Shown: positions 13,631 to 19,227 of the stretch, one piece after another | Layout: each line of letters starts with the position of its first letter | Position numbering within the stretch: position 1 is the stretch's first letter | DNA from: Verrucomicrobiota bacterium | GTDB taxonomy: Bacteria > Verrucomicrobiota > Verrucomicrobiia > Limisphaerales > AV2 | DNA length: 19,227 nucleotides | Reading direction: 5' to 3' | Assembly: GCA_003218935.1 (NCBI GenBank) | Contig: QHPA01000076.1 | Span: forward strand, 1-19,227 | The notes under the pieces: model-generated | The model's input: the letters and a program-made list of their open reading frames with translations, nothing else | Databases searched by the model: none | What the model was told of the DNA's origin: nothing | Translations under genes and position numbers: made by a program

Positions 13631-13636
13631 TGAATC

Positions 13637-14902
13637 ATGGACGTCGCACGACCAGACATAGCCCGCAGGCGCCGCCGCCACAGGATTCTCTATTCCTTCG
13701 CCGGCCTCGGCGCACTGGTCGTAATTACCATCGGCCTTTCACGACTCAAGCCGGCGGCGCCGCTCGTCGAAAACCCCTGGCCCGACACCGTCAAACGCGG
13801 CGAAATGCTCAGGCAGGTGCGCGGCAACGGCACGCTGGTGCCGGAGGAGATCCTTTGGATACCGACGCTCAGCGCCGGTCGAGTCGAGCGGATTCTGGTT
13901 TTGCCCGGAGCGCGCGTGAAAGCCGACACCGTGTTGGTCGAGTTGAGCAATCCCGATGTCGATCAAGCTGCCTTCGACGCTGAATCACAACTGAAGGGAG
14001 CGGAAGCGGATATGGCTAACCTCCGCGTTCAACTGGACTCCCAAAAGTTGACGGAGGAGGCGATGGTCGCCATGGCTCAGGCCAATTACAGCGGCGCCAA
14101 GCTCGACTTCGAGGTGAACGACGAGTTGGCCAAAGCCGGCCTGGTGCCCGCGCTCACGCTGAAGCAGTCGAAGGCCAAAGCCGAGGAACTGGCCAAGCTT
14201 CTGGAAATCGAGCAGCAGCGTTTGAAAATCAGCGCCGACGCCGCCAGGGCGCAGCTCGCCGTGCAGGACGCCAAAGTCGCGCAACTGCGCGCGCAACTTC
14301 AGCTCCGGCGCCGCCAGGTGGAAGCCTTGAAAATCCGGGCGGGCATTGACGGCGTGCTGCAGAAGCTGGGCGACGCAGCGGCGACGACGCTCCAGGTCGG
14401 TCAGCAACTGGCGCCCGGCGCCACCGTCGCGCGCGTGGCCAATCCCGCGAAGCTCAAGGCCGAGATCAAAATCGCCGAAACGCAGGCCAAGGACATCACC
14501 TTCGATCAGAAGGCCGAAGTGGACACGCGAAACGGCGTCATCCCGGGACATGTGGTGCGCATCGATCCTTCCGCTCAGAACGGAACCCGGACCGTGGACG
14601 TGGCGTTGGACGGGGCCCTTCCGAAAGGGGCCGTTCCGGATCTCAGCGTTGATGGTACCATCGAACTCGAACGGCTCGAAAACGTGATGTATGTCGGCCG
14701 TCCCGTGCAAGCACAGCCGGAAACCACCGTCGGCGTTTTCAAAGTCGTGAATGGCGGCAAAGAAGCGGTCCGCGTGCCGGTCAAGCTGGGCCGCACTTCG
14801 GTGAGCACCATTGAAGTCGTTGAGGGGCTCCAAGTCGGCGACCAGGTGATTCTCTCGGACATGTCCCAGTATGATGCGTATGCGCGAGTAAGACTCCGTT
14901 GA
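13637..14902 (+). CDS. HlyD/RND-type periplasmic adaptor (membrane fusion protein)
   Basis: A 421-residue adaptor linking an inner-membrane transporter to the periplasm or outer membrane. A basic N-terminus (ARRRRRHR) precedes one transmembrane helix (about 19-36). Then come a beta-barrel/lipoyl half motif (GRVERILVLPGARVKADTVL, about 76-95), a long alpha-helical coiled-coil hairpin (about 115-235), the second lipoyl half (IRAGIDGVLQKLG), a barrel domain and a membrane-proximal domain ending VVEGLQVGDQVILSD. This order is typical of HlyD/MacA/AcrA adaptors. It sits 202 bases upstream of the ADOP permease, which suggests a MacAB-like pair, but no ABC ATPase gene lies between or near them. ATG 13637 lacks a Shine-Dalgarno. 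Substrate unknown. Confidence 0.9.
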   Translation: MDVARPDIARRRRRHRILYSFAGLGALVVITIGLSRLKPAAPLVENPWPDTVKRGEMLRQVRGNGTLVPEEILWIPTLSAGRVERILVLPGARVKADTVLVELSNPDVDQAAFDAESQLKGAEADMANLRVQLDSQKLTEEAMVAMAQANYSGAKLDFEVNDELAKAGLVPALTLKQSKAKAEELAKLLEIEQQRLKISADAARAQLAVQDAKVAQLRAQLQLRRRQVEALKIRAGIDGVLQKLGDAAATTLQVGQQLAPGATVARVANPAKLKAEIKIAETQAKDITFDQKAEVDTRNGVIPGHVVRIDPSAQNGTRTVDVALDGALPKGAVPDLSVDGTIELERLENVMYVGRPVQAQPETTVGVFKVVNGGKEAVRVPVKLGRTSVSTIEVVEGLQVGDQVILSDMSQYDAYARVRLR

Positions 14903-15104
14903 ATCGTTAAAACGTTAAATCGTGAAACGTGACTCGCGAATGAAAACTCCAAAAACCAAACTCCAAACAGCAAAGAAGCTCCAAGTTCAAAGCTCCAAGG
15001 CGGCGAGGCTGCCGCAGGTTTTGGGATTTGAAGTTTGGGATTTCTCTGGAGCTTGGTGTTTGGGATTTGGTGTTTTGGCCTCTCGTCAATCGTAAATCGC
15101 AAAT
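14903..15104. repeat. Intergenic dispersed repeat, imperfect A-rich hairpin
   Basis: The whole HlyD-permease gap is repetitive. It begins with CGTTAAAACGTTAAATCGTGAAACG-like units and continues with CTCCAAA/CCAAACTCC units (about 14944-15000). A GC-rich middle follows, then the complementary TTTGGGATTTGG/GGAGCTTGG units (about 15020-15080), and it ends in CAATCGTAAATCGCAAAT next to the permease ATG. The two halves can fold into a long imperfect hairpin. A 17-base word, CGAATGAAAACTCCAAA (14937-14953), recurs exactly at 19167-19183. Confidence 0.7.
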
Positions 15105-17522
15105 ATGTCTGAGCTGCGCTACGCCTTCCGCCAATTGCTGAAAAACCCCGGCTTCACCGCCGTGGCCGTCCTCACGCTTGCGCTCGGCATCGGAGCGAAC
15201 CTCGCGCTCTTCGCCATCCTCAACGAGCTGCTTCTCCGCCCGAAACCCGTCGCCAATCCCGATGAGTTGTGGGCCATTGAGCCAGCCGACTCAACTGGGC
15301 AACCGGTCTTTGCGAATGTCTGCAGACCCTACTACGAAGCCGTCCGCCAGCACGCAAGAGCGTTCAAAGGAGTCATCGGCTACGCGGGCATCATGGCGAA
15401 ACTGCGTACCAAGGAAGCCGCAGAGCGCATCTACGTGGAGCTTGTTTCGGGCGATTACTTCTCGTTTCTCGGCATCAGGCCGGCGCTGGGTCGTTGGTTT
15501 CTTCCGGAAGAAGACGCAAAGATGGGAACGCACAGCGTGGCGGTGATCAGCCATGGCTTTTGGCAAAGGCAGTTGGGCGGGTCTGGCGACGTCATCGGCC
15601 GCACGGTCACGCTGAACAACAACGCAATCGAGATCATCGGCGTTGCGCCCAGGGAATTCATTGGACTCGACTTCATGCAACCCGCCCTCTGGCTGCCGAC
15701 GAGCATGGAGAAATTGATGGATGAGACCACGCGCTACCACTTGGTGGGCCGCCTGGCAGAACCAAAACTGGCTGCGGCTGCCGCCGATTTATTGTCGCCG
15801 TTGGTCGCGGACGTGACGAAGGAGCTTTCCGGCTTCAGGGATCCGCAATGGAGCCACTACGGCGTGAACATCAACTTTCAGGGAGTGCGCCTTGGACCGA
15901 TCGGCCGAGGTTTGCTGGGGGTCGCGTTCATCAAGAAACGAATTCTCGACTTCCTCAAATTCGCTGGCGTAGCCACGGTGCTCCTGCTTCTTATCGCGTG
16001 CGCGAATGTGGCGAGTCTGTTTCTGGCGCGGGCATTGCAACGCCGCAAGGAGATGGCGACCCGCCTGGCGCTCGGCGCCACTCGCGGCGCGCTGGTGCGT
16101 CAGCTTGTCGGCGAAGGCATTCTGATCGCGGCGCTCGGGACAGCCGGCGCTTTGCTTGCCTTCTCTTGGATCGGCAGGATCATCACGCAGCTTGCAACTT
16201 GGTGGCAAGGGCCTGATCTCCACCCGGCTCTTGACCTGCGGCTCCTTCTTTTTGCCGTCGGCAGTCTGCTGCTCGTGGGGGTCGGCTTCAGTCTCTTCCC
16301 GGCGCTCAGCGCGACCGGTTTCCAGCTATTCACCGCGCTCAAGGATGCGGAAGGAAGCGATGGATCGGATCGAAAACGGGCGTGGCTGCGTCACGGCCTG
16401 ATCGTCGCGCAGATCGTCGGATCGCTCGCGCTCCTGTGCGGCGCGACGCTCTGCCTGCGCAGCATGAGCAAGCAACTGGCGGTGGACGTCGGCTTCCGAT
16501 CCGATCGGCTCGTGATCGCGCCGTTGAATCTGGAACGGATTGGGTTTGCGACCAACACCGTGGTGCCGGAACTTGCGGAGATCGCCCGTCGCGTCGCGCT
16601 GATTCCGGGGGTCGAGAAGGTTGGCTTGTCGGCCTCCGAGCCGCTCGTGGGGTGGGAGAGGAATATGGGCATTCCGCAACTAAAATCACCGGATGGCAAC
16701 GTCATTATGTTCGGCGTTGCCGATGTCGGGCCGGGTGTCTTCGCGGCGCTGGGGATTCCTCTCTTGCACGGCCGCGCGGTCAATCGGACGGATGTTGAAC
16801 TCGACCGCAAGGTGGCGGTGGTGAACGAGAGTTTCGTGAGGAAGTTCTGGCCGGATCAGGAACCGCTGGGGAAGCAGATTGAAGATGTTGAGGTAATCGG
16901 CGTCGTGAGGGACGCGCGTTTCGACCGTTTCGATGTGGCTCCTGGACCGATGGTGTTTTGGCGCGCGAGCAAGGAAAGTCTGCTTCAGACGAAACTGCTC
17001 GTTCGCGCGAAACGGAATCCCCGTCGCCTGATTGGGGACATTCGCGCTGAACTGGCTCGCATCCACCCCATGCTCGTGCAGGGAGAGATATGCACGCTGC
17101 GCGACACCATGAAGAACGCCTTGCGAATTCAGCACACTGCGCTGCGAATTCTTGGCATCCTGGGAGGTCTGGCGCTGGCGCTTTGCGTCATCGGAACCTA
17201 CGGCTTGATGGCCTTTGTCGTCACGCGCCGAACACGTGAGATTGGTCTCCGCATCGCCCTGGGGGCTACGCGCGGCTCGGTGATGAAGCTGATTCTGACC
17301 GCTGGGCTGCGGCTGGGCTTCATCGCGCTGGCGATCGGCCTGCCGCTGGCGCTCGGCTCGGCTGGGCTTCTCCGTCACCAACTCGCTGGCATCAGTCCGT
17401 TTGATCCGTTGTCCTTCGTTGCGGTGACGTTGTGCGTCCTTACGGCGTTGCTTAGCGCCTGCTGGCTGCCCGCGCGCCGTGCGGCGAAAGTCGATCCGAT
17501 GGAGGCGCTGCGGTACGAATGA
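15105..17522 (+). CDS. ADOP-type ABC transporter permease (MacB/FtsX family)
   Basis: An 805-residue inner-membrane permease of the duplicated orphan (ADOP) family: two MacB-periplasmic-core plus FtsX units in one chain. The N-terminus MSELRYAFRQLLKNPGFTAV and first helix (about 17-42) are family hallmarks. A periplasmic domain is followed by three helices (about 285-310, 335-358, 375-400), then a fourth (about 425-447), a second periplasmic domain, and three C-terminal helices (about 683-705, 730-752, 768-788). Both FtsX halves show the LGATRG signature (LALGATRGALVR and IALGATRGSVMK). The end DPMEALRYE is also family-typical. Family members usually lack an adjacent ATPase, as here. It probably works with the HlyD adaptor in efflux or lipoprotein/envelope handling. 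No Shine-Dalgarno is seen; a dispersed repeat runs up to ATG 15105. Confidence 0.92.
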   Translation: MSELRYAFRQLLKNPGFTAVAVLTLALGIGANLALFAILNELLLRPKPVANPDELWAIEPADSTGQPVFANVCRPYYEAVRQHARAFKGVIGYAGIMAKLRTKEAAERIYVELVSGDYFSFLGIRPALGRWFLPEEDAKMGTHSVAVISHGFWQRQLGGSGDVIGRTVTLNNNAIEIIGVAPREFIGLDFMQPALWLPTSMEKLMDETTRYHLVGRLAEPKLAAAAADLLSPLVADVTKELSGFRDPQWSHYGVNINFQGVRLGPIGRGLLGVAFIKKRILDFLKFAGVATVLLLLIACANVASLFLARALQRRKEMATRLALGATRGALVRQLVGEGILIAALGTAGALLAFSWIGRIITQLATWWQGPDLHPALDLRLLLFAVGSLLLVGVGFSLFPALSATGFQLFTALKDAEGSDGSDRKRAWLRHGLIVAQIVGSLALLCGATLCLRSMSKQLAVDVGFRSDRLVIAPLNLERIGFATNTVVPELAEIARRVALIPGVEKVGLSASEPLVGWERNMGIPQLKSPDGNVIMFGVADVGPGVFAALGIPLLHGRAVNRTDVELDRKVAVVNESFVRKFWPDQEPLGKQIEDVEVIGVVRDARFDRFDVAPGPMVFWRASKESLLQTKLLVRAKRNPRRLIGDIRAELARIHPMLVQGEICTLRDTMKNALRIQHTALRILGILGGLALALCVIGTYGLMAFVVTRRTREIGLRIALGATRGSVMKLILTAGLRLGFIALAIGLPLALGSAGLLRHQLAGISPFDPLSFVAVTLCVLTALLSACWLPARRAAKVDPMEALRYE

Positions 17523-17557
17523 CGAATGACGAATACAAATAACTCTCATCCAAAATT

Positions 17558-19081
17558 ATGAACAGAAAAACACCGCTTCGTTTCGGGCCTGGTTGTCTCG
17601 CCGGCCTGTTGCTTGGCGTCGGGACGGTCGTTGGCGCGGTAGAATACGACCAGAAAATCGAAAAAGAGTTTCAAGTCAACACAGCGGGAAAACTGATCGT
17701 GCAGGCAGATCAGGGTTCGATTGAAGTCAATTCCGACACCAGCGATAAAGTCCACGTGCGCGTGCTTCGCCACGTCAAAGGAGGGAGCCAGGCGCAGGCG
17801 GATGAATTGTTTGCCAATCATGACGTGACGTTCAAGCAAGACGGAAACACGGTGTCCGTCATCGGGAGGAACAAGAAAGATCGATCCAGGTTCGGGAGTT
17901 TTCGCCAGGCCAGCTTGCAGGTGCGTTACGAAATCCGCATACCGAGGAAATACAACGTGGATCTGAATACCTCGGGCGGCGACATCCGCCTGGGTGAACT
18001 CGAAGGCGCGGTCATCACCCGGACTTCCAGCGGTTCAATCGACCTGGGCACGATTTCAGGCCCGATTGAGTCCAGCAATTCGGGCGGCGATATTCTTGTC
18101 GCGCACGCAGGCGGCGACCTGGTCGCACACACCTCCAGCGGTTCGATCAAAGTGCAAAGGGCCAGTGGGAAGGTCGAGGTCTCCAACTCCGGCGGCGATA
18201 TTCGTGTGGATGAGGCAGGCCAGGATGTTGTGGCCAGAACCTCCAGCGGCTCGATCACTCTCAAAACGGTGCAAGGCGGGGTGCAGGCCAGGAATTCAGG
18301 CGGCGACATCAGGGTCGAGTCAGCGGGTGGCGATGTCGCGGCACAAACATCCAGCGGTTCGATCCATCTCGGGAAAACCAAAGGCAATCGCGTGAATGCC
18401 AAAAATTCCGGCGGTGACATCAACATCGAAGCGATTGAGGGCGACGTAGTGGCGCAGACGTCCAGCGGTGCTATCAAGATAGGCATTGTAAAAGGCGGGG
18501 CGGAGGTCAGGAACTCCGGCGGCCAGATAAGCATTGGCGAGGCCGGCAGCGTCGTGGCCGAGACGTCGAGCGGTTCAATTGAGATCACGAGGGCGAAAGG
18601 CAAAGTGGAAGCAAAGAATTCGGGCGGCGACGTGCGCATAGACCAGGCCGATGGGGAGACCGTGGCTCGCACTTCCAGCGGCTCCATTGTAATCAAGCTG
18701 GCGAAGGGCAAAGTGGACGCCAGGAATTCGGGCGGAAAGATCGAGGTGAATGAGGCTCGCGACGTGGTGCTGGCGCATACCTCCAGCGGCCCGATCATCT
18801 TGGGTCTGGGAGCACAGCCCAAGGCGGATTCTCACCTGGAAGTCTCGGGCGGCGACATCACGGTGACGCTGCCTCGCTCAGTCGCAGTTGACCTGGACGC
18901 GGAGAGCAGCGGCGGAAAAGTCGTCAGCGCAATCCCGGTCACCACGACCGTGTCGGGCGAACAAAAGCCCGGCAATCTGCGGGGCAAAATCAATGGAGGC
19001 GGTCCGATGTTGAGCCTGCGGGCGAGTGCGGGCGACATCCGCTTGAATGAATCGGCTGCGCTGACCAACCGCGGTCGATAG
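17558..19081 (+). CDS. Secreted DUF4097-type beta-repeat protein
   Basis: A 507-residue exported protein. A signal peptide (basic MNRKTPLRFG, hydrophobic CLAGLLLGVGTVVGA, cleavage probably near residue 28) is followed by an N-terminal domain (about 30-130). Residues about 131-430 form a strikingly regular array in which NSGGDI and TSSGSI rungs alternate every 18 residues, giving a 36-residue period repeated about eight times, consistent with a beta-helix or stacked beta-sheet. A more degenerate C-terminal part (430-507) continues the SGG pattern. DUF4097 proteins are often encoded near regulators and transporters; their role is unclear. It lies 35 bases after the ADOP permease and is likely co-transcribed. 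ATG 17558 directly precedes the signal peptide; no Shine-Dalgarno is seen. An adhesin-like or surface-binding role is speculative. Confidence 0.88.
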   Translation: MNRKTPLRFGPGCLAGLLLGVGTVVGAVEYDQKIEKEFQVNTAGKLIVQADQGSIEVNSDTSDKVHVRVLRHVKGGSQAQADELFANHDVTFKQDGNTVSVIGRNKKDRSRFGSFRQASLQVRYEIRIPRKYNVDLNTSGGDIRLGELEGAVITRTSSGSIDLGTISGPIESSNSGGDILVAHAGGDLVAHTSSGSIKVQRASGKVEVSNSGGDIRVDEAGQDVVARTSSGSITLKTVQGGVQARNSGGDIRVESAGGDVAAQTSSGSIHLGKTKGNRVNAKNSGGDINIEAIEGDVVAQTSSGAIKIGIVKGGAEVRNSGGQISIGEAGSVVAETSSGSIEITRAKGKVEAKNSGGDVRIDQADGETVARTSSGSIVIKLAKGKVDARNSGGKIEVNEARDVVLAHTSSGPIILGLGAQPKADSHLEVSGGDITVTLPRSVAVDLDAESSGGKVVSAIPVTTTVSGEQKPGNLRGKINGGGPMLSLRASAGDIRLNESAALTNRGR

Positions 19082-19153
19082 GAAGCGAGACCCGTGCGAG
19101 TGAAGATCCATCGTGAATCCCGCGGTCGGATGGAGGCGTTGCGTTATGAATAG
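19082..19153 (+). pseudogene. Relic of a permease C-terminus (MEALRYE*)
   Basis: Bases 19130-19153 code for MEALRYE followed by TAG and differ at few positions from the last codons of the ADOP permease (17499-17522). The preceding bases in the same frame (VRVKIHRESRGR) are Arg/Lys-rich, as expected for the end of such a permease, but have no start codon and no further homology that I can see. It may be the 3' scar of a deleted or recombined second permease gene. The stretch is very short, so chance cannot be excluded. Confidence 0.4.
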
Positions 19154-19227
19154 AACGAACATCGCACGAATGAAAACTCCAAATCCCAAAACCCAAATCC
19201 CAAATAAGCCCCAAATCTCAATCTCCA
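19154..19227 (+). repeat. Dispersed A-rich CCAAATCCC repeat at window end
   Basis: AAAACTCCAAATCCC and AACCCAAATCCCAAAT units run to the window edge. They share the exact 17-mer CGAATGAAAACTCCAAA with the repeat upstream of the ADOP gene. This is probably the left half of the same hairpin-type element, cut by the window end. Confidence 0.6.

Larger units (their letters stand above)
13311..13636. other. Repeat-rich intergenic island, right part
   Basis: The 326 bases before the HlyD gene contain two perfect GC-rich hairpins, the right copy of the long inverted repeat and a CGCATTCCGCGTTCCG-type repeat ending six bases before the HlyD ATG. No coding signal is seen; the open frames through it are repeat translations. 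Confidence 0.6.

Noticed and set aside
13220..13983. Plus-strand frames through the hairpin island and HlyD start
   Set aside because: They read through palindromes and then out of frame over the HlyD gene.
17926..18822. Minus-strand frame of 298 codons opposite the DUF4097 gene
   Set aside because: It mirrors the 36-residue repeats (PPEF/EPLEV units) and has no signal or family of its own.
17950..18840. CRISPR-like periodic repeats
   Set aside because: The 108-base periodicity is in frame and codes for a repeat protein; there are no spacers or cas genes.
1..19227. tRNA, rRNA, transposase or integrase genes
   Set aside because: No cloverleaf with a TTCGA-type T-loop, rRNA signature or DDE/tyrosine recombinase motif was recognised in any real frame.

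Overview
The window is a GC-rich chromosomal stretch from a Gram-negative bacterium. It most resembles a Verrucomicrobiota (Pedosphaera/Limisphaerales-like) or Acidobacteria-type genome. This is inferred from the duplicated orphan ABC permease (ADOP) family, the HlyD adaptor, the DUF4097 protein, and many short dispersed repeats that sit between genes and even inside them. No rRNA, tRNA, CRISPR array or transposase is visible.

Layout. (1) 1-1998, plus strand: the 3' part of a galactokinase gene, then tsaC/sua5 for tRNA t6A synthesis. (2) 2058-4835: an NtrC-type sigma-54 response regulator and its NtrY-like sensor kinase. (3) 5028-5510: a lone, AT-richer gene of unknown function. (4) 10600-5536, minus strand: a tight four-gene operon. 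It encodes a WXG100-like helical-hairpin protein, a coiled-coil protein, a second tiny W-x-D helical hairpin, and a 1337-residue membrane-anchored FtsK/SpoIIIE ATPase with EccC-like tandem motor domains. (5) 10946-12577: a duplicated ABC-2 type permease. (6) 12578-13636: a repeat-rich island with one DUF4160 gene and a good sigma-54 promoter match. (7) 13637-19081: HlyD-family adaptor, ADOP-type FtsX/MacB permease, and a secreted DUF4097 protein built of about eight 36-residue repeats, followed by a short relic of a second permease C-terminus and another dispersed repeat.

How the parts may work together. The two-component pair plus adaptor, permease and DUF4097 protein looks like an envelope-stress or efflux module. 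The sigma-54 promoter-like sequence at 12963 offers a possible link between the regulator and the downstream genes, but this is inference. The minus-strand operon is the best candidate for an undescribed system: a minimal type VII-like (WXG100 plus FtsK ATPase) apparatus in a diderm, with none of the other known T7SS components in the window. Its genes carry clear Shine-Dalgarno sequences, whereas nearly all plus-strand genes lack them.

A recurring theme is repeat invasion: three unrelated proteins (TsaC, the sensor kinase and the FtsK ATPase) contain peptides encoded by dispersed repeat families also found in the intergenic DNA.
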